Assembly (NCBI GenBank): GCA_034435675.1
Contig: DAOTWP010000091.1
Location: 1-16,002 of the forward strand
Reading direction: 5' to 3'
DNA: 16,002 bases
From: DAOTWP01 sp034435675
GTDB taxonomy: Bacteria; Chloroflexota; Anaerolineae; Aggregatilineales; Phototrophicaceae
Positions within the stretch are counted from its first letter, which is position 1. Every line of letters starts with the position of its first letter. The notes under the pieces were generated by a model. It saw nothing but the letters and a program-made list of their open reading frames with translations, had not been told where the DNA came from and ran no database searches. This document shows, in pieces, positions 1-6,139 of this stretch. Position numbers and translations under genes: made by a program.

Positions 1-2574
1 CTCATTGTCGTAGACGACCACCATCTGCAACCCGTCCGTAGTGCGCAGGCTCATTTCTTCCAGATCATCCAGCACGTCCCGCACTGCCGGAGCCGCGTGC
101 GCATACACCAGGTACTCTGTCGCCAGATCGTAGTTGATGTACGACGCGAGGAAGGCAAAGCGCGCCGTCAGCAGCAACAGGATGCTAAACATGCTGACCG
201 CGATCATCTGCCGCAGGTGCTGGAAGCCCGTGTTTTCGATGATGCGCGCAATCGCGTAGACTAGTCCTGCCCCGATCAACACCAGCGCCAGCCATCCGTA
301 AGTTTCGCTGAGCTGTTCCTGCGCCAGTCCGCTGAAGGGCGGCTGACCGATCGCGAAGGGGGCGGCGATTTGTGCCAGCACAACAAACATGAACGGCAGC
401 AGCAGCAGCAGCAGCCAACCCCGTTTTTCGTAGAACGGCTGCCAGTTGATGCGCTCAAACACCCGCCCGAAATACCAGCCGGTTAGCAGAATCAACGGGA
501 CGGTCAGGTGTGTGCCCAGCCAGGGCATTTTTTCGCCTGCCAGCGAATAGCCGACGAGATTAAGCACTGCCCACCACGCGATGAACAGCAGGAATGGCAG
601 ACGCTGCAACTGAACCTCAGGTGCAGGCTGGCTGTGTTTACGTACTGCTGCGACAGCATCCTCGGCGCGCTGGTCGGCGTCCAGTGCCGCGCTGTCAGGG
701 ATCAGTTCTGCCAGATCAACAGGCGCTGCTGCCGGTGTCAGCGGCTCGGCAATTTCGCCATCTGGCGTCATCAGCCCCACCACAGCCTGTTCATCGTATT
801 TCTGCTTTTCGAGATTGTCCCCTGCGGCTGCTTCGATCCGGTTCTTGCGATAGCGCCAGAAGAAGCCCAGCCCGGTCAGCATGGCAAAGAAGCTGCCCAG
901 CACCGGCAGAAATTCGTAGATCGGCATGATGATCAGCAGGTAATAATACTGCGGCTGCCCGCCACGCCGGACTTCCTGCTGTTCCAGCCAGTATTGCAGG
1001 CTGTAGACCATGCCGGTTGCCAGCCCCTGCACATTGGTGAACACAGTGGTGAAGAAGAAAGCGAAAATGACGTGGAAAACCGTGAAGCAGACCAGAAAGA
1101 CGCGCCAGTTCCAGACCATGCCCAGCACGATAGCCGTCACCATGAACGGCAGCCACGCAAACATGCCGACGACAAACTGCCCATCCTGAAGCAGTCCTTG
1201 TCCCGGCAGGATGTTTTGCAGCCAGACGGGGATGTTCTGCCCCAGTGCCATGTAGTCGCTTTCCGTCCCCCCGGCGAAAAAGATGACGAACCCGACAGAC
1301 CAGGGCAGTACGAGCGCGACAATTACGACAAGGATATCAATTTCGGGGAAACGTCGCAGCGCCCGCCACCAGCCCGCAAGCGCACTGTACACCAGCCCGG
1401 CGACTGCCAGCGCGCCCACGACCCAGGCAGCGATAATCGGCGTCCAGCGGATATTCAGCGCGGCGAGACCGCTGGTGCCCTCACCGGGGACAACCGGCTG
1501 CGCGACCTCTGCGCCGCTTGCTTCAATATGCACGACTTCCTCGATGACGATCAGCGCGAGGGTTGTGACCAGCGCAATCAGGGCAACCAGCAGGAATTCC
1601 GTCAGCAGTCTGGGCAGCGTTCTGCCGCTGCCGTTCTCGCCCAACTGCGTATCGCGCAGCAGCCACAGCAGCGTGCCCAGTGCAAACGCGACCACCGCCG
1701 CGATGACGATAAACGTCCACGTCAGGAAGCTGCGGGTCTCGACACTGCCAAACCAGCCAGTTTGCCCGGCAAGCTGGTTGACGGTGGAAAGCGGCGTGAT
1801 GTCGAGGATGATGTACATCCCCAGCGCTGCGACCCCACCTAAAAGGATGCCGACGATTAACCAGTAGAAAATGGTTTTGCCGGGGGCATTAAAGACCTGC
1901 TGGATGATGCGTACAACAGTGTAAAGGACGATGAACGACGTAAAAATCGCAAAGTAGATGAACGAGGTCTCTTTCGATCCCAGATTGCCGATCATGCTCA
2001 GCGACATGAGCACCAGCCAGCGGGGTCGGTGACGTTCGTTTTCGCCGCCGTTGATATACATCAGGATCGAATAAAGCATCAACATGCCGAAGAAGATCGA
2101 GGGGGTGTCGTGCCGGATATAGCGGTTGTAGTAGAGCAGCAGCGGCGAAAGCAGCAGCATTGCCCCCACCAGCAGCGCGCCAGTGCGCCCCAGCCAGCGC
2201 CGGAATAACAGCGGAAAGCCAATCACCAGGAGTACGCCCAGCGCCGCCGGGTAAATGCGGGCGCTGAAATCGCTGTCGCCAAAGATGTAATACATGAAGG
2301 CGGTGACGTGGAACAGTATTGGTCCATGCATCAGCGGCGTATGCCGGAAATCGCCATCGGCATACAGGTTGTAGGAAAAGCGTGTATGCAGGCTTTCGTC
2401 GTGGCTCATCACGCGGTCGCCCAACCCGTAGAAGCGGGTGAACACGGCGGCGATGAACAACACAACGTAGGCGATCATTTCCCAGTTCAGGGTATAGGTC
2501 CGCGCCCAGAAACTGGCAAACGGATTACTCTGCTGGGTCTCAGGGGCGCTGGGGGTGTTTATCGTCGTTGCCAT
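1..2574 (-). CDS. Agl23-family (TIGR03663) membrane protein, 3' end outside window
   Basis: Reading leftward from ATG at 2574-2572, the frame stays open for 858 codons to the window edge, so the C-terminus is missing. The N-terminus carries the family signature: R47, SHDES with D59-E60, and HGP at 83-85, followed by roughly a dozen membrane segments. A GEKMPWL motif near residue 680, typical of the family, precedes further membrane segments. The visible end (VVVYDNE) matches the start of the soluble C-terminal domain of the paralogue at 3944-5953, so probably about 100 or more residues are missing. Known of the family: similarity to PMT-type GT-C glycosyltransferases, near-obligate co-occurrence with YYY proteins, and an NCBI name linking it to dolichol-phosphate-sugar flipping. 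A hydrophilic, acidic insertion lies at about residues 575-656. A weak AGGG ribosome site sits 4 nt before ATG. The gene starts 91 bp after the anti-sigma gene and may be co-transcribed with it. Family assignment is confident; biochemical role is not established. Confidence 0.9.
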   Translation of the reverse strand, partial: MATTINTPSAPETQQSNPFASFWARTYTLNWEMIAYVVLFIAAVFTRFYGLGDRVMSHDESLHTRFSYNLYADGDFRHTPLMHGPILFHVTAFMYYIFGDSDFSARIYPAALGVLLVIGFPLLFRRWLGRTGALLVGAMLLLSPLLLYYNRYIRHDTPSIFFGMLMLYSILMYINGGENERHRPRWLVLMSLSMIGNLGSKETSFIYFAIFTSFIVLYTVVRIIQQVFNAPGKTIFYWLIVGILLGGVAALGMYIILDITPLSTVNQLAGQTGWFGSVETRSFLTWTFIVIAAVVAFALGTLLWLLRDTQLGENGSGRTLPRLLTEFLLVALIALVTTLALIVIEEVVHIEASGAEVAQPVVPGEGTSGLAALNIRWTPIIAAWVVGALAVAGLVYSALAGWWRALRRFPEIDILVVIVALVLPWSVGFVIFFAGGTESDYMALGQNIPVWLQNILPGQGLLQDGQFVVGMFAWLPFMVTAIVLGMVWNWRVFLVCFTVFHVIFAFFFTTVFTNVQGLATGMVYSLQYWLEQQEVRRGGQPQYYYLLIIMPIYEFLPVLGSFFAMLTGLGFFWRYRKNRIEAAAGDNLEKQKYDEQAVVGLMTPDGEIAEPLTPAAAPVDLAELIPDSAALDADQRAEDAVAAVRKHSQPAPEVQLQRLPFLLFIAWWAVLNLVGYSLAGEKMPWLGTHLTVPLILLTGWYFGRVFERINWQPFYEKRGWLLLLLLPFMFVVLAQIAAPFAIGQPPFSGLAQEQLSETYGWLALVLIGAGLVYAIARIIENTGFQHLRQMIAVSMFSILLLLTARFAFLASYINYDLATEYLVYAHAAPAVRDVLDDLEEMSLRTTDGLQMVVVYDNE
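397..414. repeat. (CAG)6 trinucleotide run
   Basis: Six perfect CAG units on the plus strand read as six CTG leucine codons in the Agl23-family gene, inside a predicted membrane helix (six Leu, then PFMFV). Gain or loss of units would keep frame and only change helix length. CAG/CTG clusters are common throughout this leucine-rich locus; this is the longest uninterrupted one I noticed. Confidence 0.6.
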
Positions 2575-2607
2575 AAGTCCCTATCGTATCCATCGCTGAG
2601 GGAATTA

Positions 2608-2627
2608 CGCTGCACTGCCGCACAGCG
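2608..2627. other. Intergenic hairpin between anti-sigma and Agl23 genes
   Basis: CGCTG (2608-2612) and CAGCG (2623-2627) form an inverted repeat. In minus-strand RNA two G-U pairs extend the stem to 7 bp around a CGGCAG loop. No U-tract follows, so it is not a standard terminator. It could be an mRNA processing or stability element, or chance. The rest of the gap at 2575-2665 shows no clear promoter. Confidence 0.3.
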
Positions 2628-2665
2628 AATCCCGAAAAAGGCATGCCACCATTTGGTTTAATCCA

Positions 2666-3223
2666 TCACTCGCGGGGTGTTCCTGGCACCGGAATCAGAC
2701 CCGGCGAGATACCTGGCGTTGGTGTACTCGCCGCCGCCGTTGCCACACTGCTCATGAGGGTTTCCGCGCTGGCGCTGTGTGCCGCCACCGATGTACCCAG
2801 CGGCACGGGGCGTGTTTCGTCAACGCGGGTATCGCCGATGAGCGCCGGGGCAGGCTGCGTTGGTACGCTGACTGTCAGGGTTTGCCCGTAGATAGTCATC
2901 GGCAGCAGCATGCCCAGCACAAGGATTGCTGCTACCAGCGTATGCCGCAGGATAGACTGGCGTGCCACCCGTGGCGTCCGCGTGGGGGCAGTCAGTTCAC
3001 CCTGAATGTTAGACCACAGGTGCGCAAGCTGCGGGCGGTTCGACCCGCCAAAACCCGGCAGCCGCGCTTCCAGTTCGTGTTTCAGCGCCAGTTCGCGGCG
3101 GTACACGGGATAACAGTCCGCGCACTGGTGAATGTGCCGTGCCATGCGGCGGCGCACATGGGCGGGCAGTTCGCCATGCACATAAGCGTTCATTCGAGAT
3201 TGGCATTTACGACAGGTATTCAC
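2666..3223 (-). CDS. Zinc-finger (ZAS/zf-HC2) membrane anti-sigma factor
   Basis: This 185-residue protein probably holds the sigma factor encoded just upstream inactive at the inner face of the membrane. The N-terminal domain has the zinc-binding anti-sigma pattern HxxxCxxC at H30, C34 and C37, with an additional CxxC at C4 and C7. A single transmembrane helix spans about residues 94-113. The remaining ~72 residues are outside the cell, have no recognised sensor fold, and are rich in Ser, Thr and Pro (30 of 72). The start is GTG at 3223-3221, preceded by GGGGAAG; the next candidate, ATG at codon 11, would remove C4 and C7. The gene begins 20 bp after the sigma stop codon, the usual sigma/anti-sigma operon order. 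The signal it senses cannot be read from the sequence. Confidence 0.85.
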   Translation of the reverse strand: MNTCRKCQSRMNAYVHGELPAHVRRRMARHIHQCADCYPVYRRELALKHELEARLPGFGGSNRPQLAHLWSNIQGELTAPTRTPRVARQSILRHTLVAAILVLGMLLPMTIYGQTLTVSVPTQPAPALIGDTRVDETRPVPLGTSVAAHSASAETLMSSVATAAASTPTPGISPGLIPVPGTPRE

Positions 3224-3243
3224 GGCTTCCCCACAGCGTTGCC

Positions 3244-3834
3244 CTAAATGCTCAACAATTCTTCCAGCAGCCCGCGCCCCACCGGCTGAAGCAGGCTGCG
3301 CAGACGGTCATGTGCCAGCCGCACGCGACTTTCTGCTGTCTTTTGCGGGCAGCCCATGATCTCTGCAATTTCACGGTATGTCAAGCCATGTCCATAGCGC
3401 AGCGCGACCGCTTCGCGCAGGCGGGGTGTCAGCGACAGCAGCGCCTGCCCTACCGCTTCTTCGGCGGCGCGGCGGGTCATGGCGGCTTCCGGCGCTTCGT
3501 CCCGCGGGGCAGAAAGGCTCAGTTGCAGCAGTTGCGACAGGTCAATCATGGGCAGACGCTTGCGCCGGTACATATTGCGGCAGCGGCTGACCGCGATGGT
3601 GTACAGCCACGTCTTGAAGGAGGCGCGAGTCGGGTCAAAGCGGCGCAGATTCTTGAAGGCGTAGACGAACGCATCCTGCGTGACATCTTCGGCGTCCTGC
3701 CGGTTGAGCAGCAGGCTATAACACAGCCGGTAAGTTCCAGCGGCATAACGGTCGTACAGATCCGAGTAGCCGGTCTGGTCATTACGCAAACTGCGCGCGA
3801 TGATTTCTTCTGTGGTTTGCAACTCGTCGCTCAT
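3244..3834 (-). CDS. ECF-family RNA polymerase sigma factor
   Basis: This is a 196-residue group 4 sigma-70 factor, normal length for the family. Region 2 covers about residues 22-92, with DAEDVTQDAFVYAF, the FKTWLYTIA core-binding/-10 segment, and a basic RRKR end. Region 4 covers about 130-182, with LTPRLREAVALRYGHGLTY and the helix-turn-helix REIAEIMGCPQKTAESRV that would contact the -35 element. There is no region 1 or 3. ATG at 3834-3832 has AGGA six nt upstream. The anti-sigma gene follows after 20 bp, so the pair is almost certainly one operon. Upstream lie a GTCAC palindrome cluster and an ECF-like -35/-10 pair, suggesting autoregulation. The pair is sandwiched between two Agl23-family genes, which makes sugar-transfer or cell-surface genes plausible targets (inference). 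Confidence 0.93.
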   Translation of the reverse strand: MSDELQTTEEIIARSLRNDQTGYSDLYDRYAAGTYRLCYSLLLNRQDAEDVTQDAFVYAFKNLRRFDPTRASFKTWLYTIAVSRCRNMYRRKRLPMIDLSQLLQLSLSAPRDEAPEAAMTRRAAEEAVGQALLSLTPRLREAVALRYGHGLTYREIAEIMGCPQKTAESRVRLAHDRLRSLLQPVGRGLLEELLSI

Positions 3835-3870
3835 GTATGGTCCTCAAAACGCTTGCTGGCGGGTGGCACC

Positions 3871-3892
3871 GTCACAACTGTGACGCCGTCAC
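3871..3892. promoter_or_regulatory. GTCAC palindrome cluster, candidate operator
   Basis: Two perfect inverted repeats overlap. GTCACA-AC-TGTGAC occupies 3871-3884 and GTGACG-C-CGTCAC occupies 3880-3892. On the minus strand this also gives GTGACGG twice, 17 bp start to start. The loops of 2 and 1 nt are too short for an RNA hairpin, so a protein-binding site is more likely than a terminator. It lies 37-58 bp upstream of the sigma start codon and overlaps the candidate ECF promoter. Confidence 0.45.
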
Positions 3893-3910
3893 GGCTTGTG
3901 TGCGTTTCCC
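3882..3910 (-). promoter_or_regulatory. Candidate ECF-type autoregulatory promoter
   Basis: On the minus strand GGGAAAC (3910-3904) resembles the GGAAC/GAAAC -35 of ECF sigma factors, and CGTC (3885-3882) resembles their -10. The spacer is 18 nt, one or two longer than usual. Transcription would start about 40 nt before the sigma ATG. The pairing with a sigma that may recognise its own promoter is attractive, but no second copy was found in the window. Confidence 0.3.
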
Positions 3911-3943
3911 CTGTTGGATATACAGCGTGCGGCGGCAAATTCC

Positions 3944-5953
3944 TCACGGCGTACCGTCATAAATATCCTGCCGCAAATACAGCGCAATCTGCTGGCGGGG
4001 GAAAGGCTGCGCATTGACGCGGCGCTGCAACCACCACGGCAGCCAGTCCATGCCTTGCAGGCTGTTGAGATTCCAGCCCCGGCTGAGAATATACAACGCG
4101 CCGACATAATCGCCGCCCAGCTCAGGCTCAACATCAGGGTTGGGCAGCGGCAGAATGATAATTGGTGCGCCGCGCGCCTCGCTGGCATTCGGCACATAAC
4201 GGACATTGGTATAGTCGCGCAGCAGCCATGCCAGCGGTCCGTCTGCCGTGATATTGGCATTATCCACCACAACGACAATCGGCAGGGTGTGCCAACCGCC
4301 GGTTTCGCGCTGGCTTAGCTCAAACAGCGTGTCCTCCAGCAGGAAGACTTCACGCCCGGTGGCACGCAGATGCCAGAATTCCGCTGCATCTGCCGCACGG
4401 AAAACCGCCGCGTTCCAGCCTGCGCCCACGCCCGTAATCAGCGTAAATGCCAGCGTGCCCAGCGCCAGCCCTTGCAGCGAGGTCAGCGCGCCCCAGATGC
4501 TCGACGTGAGGAAGATCCCCACAATCACAAACGGTGGCAAAATCAGCACCCAGACCAGACTGCTTTCGGCAAGCTGTGACTGCGGGGACGACAACCGCGC
4601 CAGCACAAGGTTGATGTCCTCGTTGATTGTCGCGCCGTTGACTTGCAGGAATGCGCGCGAAAACGTCTGGATATGCACCGCATAGAGCATCAGCAGGGCG
4701 CAGACAATCAGCGCGAGCAGCCAGCGTGCCCACCAGGGGGGTGTTTGCCACAGGGACGCCGCCTGATCCTCGGTGTTATATTCGTCTACTGGTACCGGGG
4801 CGGGGTAGTTCAGAATGCGCTCGACCCGCGAGAGCAGTTCGACAATCAGATAGGCGCTCAGCCCGGCAAGCGGCGGCAGCAGCCACAGCGCATGGTCAGC
4901 GCGCCCGCCAGGGTAGAGGATGATTGCCAGCAGCGCGAACAGCAGCCAGCCCAGCAGGAAACGTTCTGTAAAGCTGAGTGCCGCGCGCCGTAGAAACCAG
5001 ATTACCGCGATGATGGCGAACACCCAGACGAAAATCTCGTAGAAGAAGCTGACCACCAGCGGGTAGAACACCGGCAGATTTGAGGCAGTTTGCGAAAGCC
5101 CGCTCAGCCCGGTAGTCAGCAGTGTGCTGACGTTGCTCAACCCCGGGCGGTACAGCAAGAAGCCGGTACTGACCAGCAGCACTGCCGCGCCGGCGAGCGC
5201 CAGCGCGATACTCCAGTTCACTTCGCGGAGCACGGCGCGTACACCGGGCCAGATTGCCGGTTGTGCTTCCGGTCCCTGCGGCGAGTCATCGTCAAATTCT
5301 GACGCGCTTAGCTGTGTCAGCGCCAGCGCGAAGACCCCTGCCAGCAGCAGCGCCAGCGCCAGCATGAAGCCGGCTGTGTCGGTAAGCAGCACCAGCACGG
5401 TGAACATCCCGACGGCGGTATAGGCAAAAGGCTGGTTGCGCGTTTCGTAAAAGCGCCACACGCCCCACAGCCCGATGACCCCTGCCAGCAGCGCCCATAC
5501 AACGGGGCTGCTGCTGCGCGAGGCAATCAACAGCGTGGGCGAACACGTCAGCAGCAGCACAATAACGAACGTGCGCCAAGAACCCAGCAGCGGACGGAAC
5601 AGCAGCGGCGCGACTGCCAGCAGCACGCCCGCCAGCGCGGTCAGCGAGCGTGAGGAGGCTTCGTTTGCCCCACTCATGGCGAAGCTGAAACCCTGCAGCA
5701 CAAACAGCAGCGGGCTGTCTGCTGTGTCAGCTTCGCCCGCAGCGGCAGGGGTGATCGCCTGCCATGCAGCGGCGGCACGCTGCGATTCAGCTTCGGACAG
5801 CGGTACGGTGTCCAGTTCGGCAATCCGCAGCACAATCGAGAGCATAATCAGCGCTGCATAAACGATCATCTCCCCTGTAATGCTCAACGGGCGTGAATGT
5901 AGCGCTGCCTGTGACTCAGGGGTTGTTTGTTCCTGCCCAACAACGATGTCCAT
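3944..5953 (-). CDS. Divergent Agl23-like (GT39-type) membrane protein with altered signature residues
   Basis: The protein has 669 residues with about 12 membrane segments and a soluble C-terminal domain (about 540-669) containing PIVVVVDN and LAWLLRDYTNVRY, typical of the Agl23-like group. From the N-terminal EMI-Y through the HGP site it aligns without gaps to the canonical Agl23 protein at 1-2574. R47 is kept, but SHDES becomes SEAES, so the acidic D59 is Ala while the Glu is kept, and HGP becomes DSP. It is therefore a true paralogue that has lost signature residues. It may be inactive, have shifted chemistry, or act as a partner subunit. The start is uncertain: TTG at 5956 is directly followed by ATG at 5953. 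GGAG lies 8 nt from TTG and 11 nt from ATG; ATG is chosen by codon preference. A 183-bp gap with a candidate promoter precedes the gene. Confidence 0.8.
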   Translation of the reverse strand: MDIVVGQEQTTPESQAALHSRPLSITGEMIVYAALIMLSIVLRIAELDTVPLSEAESQRAAAAWQAITPAAAGEADTADSPLLFVLQGFSFAMSGANEASSRSLTALAGVLLAVAPLLFRPLLGSWRTFVIVLLLTCSPTLLIASRSSSPVVWALLAGVIGLWGVWRFYETRNQPFAYTAVGMFTVLVLLTDTAGFMLALALLLAGVFALALTQLSASEFDDDSPQGPEAQPAIWPGVRAVLREVNWSIALALAGAAVLLVSTGFLLYRPGLSNVSTLLTTGLSGLSQTASNLPVFYPLVVSFFYEIFVWVFAIIAVIWFLRRAALSFTERFLLGWLLFALLAIILYPGGRADHALWLLPPLAGLSAYLIVELLSRVERILNYPAPVPVDEYNTEDQAASLWQTPPWWARWLLALIVCALLMLYAVHIQTFSRAFLQVNGATINEDINLVLARLSSPQSQLAESSLVWVLILPPFVIVGIFLTSSIWGALTSLQGLALGTLAFTLITGVGAGWNAAVFRAADAAEFWHLRATGREVFLLEDTLFELSQRETGGWHTLPIVVVVDNANITADGPLAWLLRDYTNVRYVPNASEARGAPIIILPLPNPDVEPELGGDYVGALYILSRGWNLNSLQGMDWLPWWLQRRVNAQPFPRQQIALYLRQDIYDGTP

Positions 5954-5982
5954 CAAAATTGTTTCTCCAACGCATGTTCTGG

Positions 5983-5999
5983 TGCGCGTTTGGCGCGCA
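5983..5999. other. Inverted repeat in leader of the Agl23-like paralogue
   Basis: TGCGCG (5983-5988) and CGCGCA (5994-5999) are perfect arms around a 5-nt loop. In minus-strand RNA this is a GC-rich hairpin with loop CCAAA, ending about 13 nt before the GGAG ribosome site of the 5953 gene. There is no U-tract. It could tune translation, serve as an operator, or be chance in a GC-rich region. Confidence 0.3.
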
Positions 6000-6004
6000 G
6001 GCTG

Positions 6005-6034
6005 ATTAGAGCCTGTCTGTGCCGTTGCAGTAAA
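6005..6034 (-). promoter_or_regulatory. Candidate housekeeping-type promoter
   Basis: On the minus strand TTTACT (6034-6029, 4 of 6 to the -35 consensus) and TCTAAT (6010-6005, 5 of 6 to the -10 consensus) are separated by 18 nt. Transcription would begin near 5998 and give a leader of about 45 nt before ATG at 5953. It is the best match seen in the 183-bp gap at 5957-6139, but it is weak by itself. Confidence 0.25.
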
Positions 6035-6103
6035 AGTGCCACCACAGGTACAGAACGCTCGACTTCAGCGTAGACGTTTGCCCGGACAAGGGATTCAACG
6101 CGC

Positions 6104-6112
6104 TTATCCACA
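6104..6112 (+). other. Perfect DnaA-box 9-mer (TTATCCACA)
   Basis: TTATCCACA matches the strong DnaA-box consensus exactly. It lies in the gap downstream of the stand-alone YYY gene. A second perfect match in opposite orientation lies at 6393-6401. No origin genes or AT-rich unwinding region are nearby, so origin function is not claimed. Confidence 0.3.
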
Positions 6113-6139
6113 GGGTTACAATCAGAAGCTGTGAGTTAT

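Noticed and set aside
508..1842. 444-codon open frame on the plus strand
   Set aside because: It lies wholly antisense to the Agl23-family gene. Its translation is a low-complexity mix rich in Gln, Arg, Asp and His with no family features, as expected from the opposite strand of a GC-rich membrane-protein gene.
3871..3884. CRP/FNR binding site
   Set aside because: CRP sites read TGTGA-N6-TCACA; here the half-sites face the other way with a 2-nt centre, so the match is to the letters and not the site.
3139..4017. 292-codon plus-strand frame
   Set aside because: Antisense to the sigma factor, whose region 2 and region 4 motifs are unmistakable on the minus strand.
6112..6137. CACAG/CTGTG repeat just after the YYY stop codon
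   Set aside because: A 5-bp stem with a ~15-nt loop and no U-tract; not supported as a terminator.
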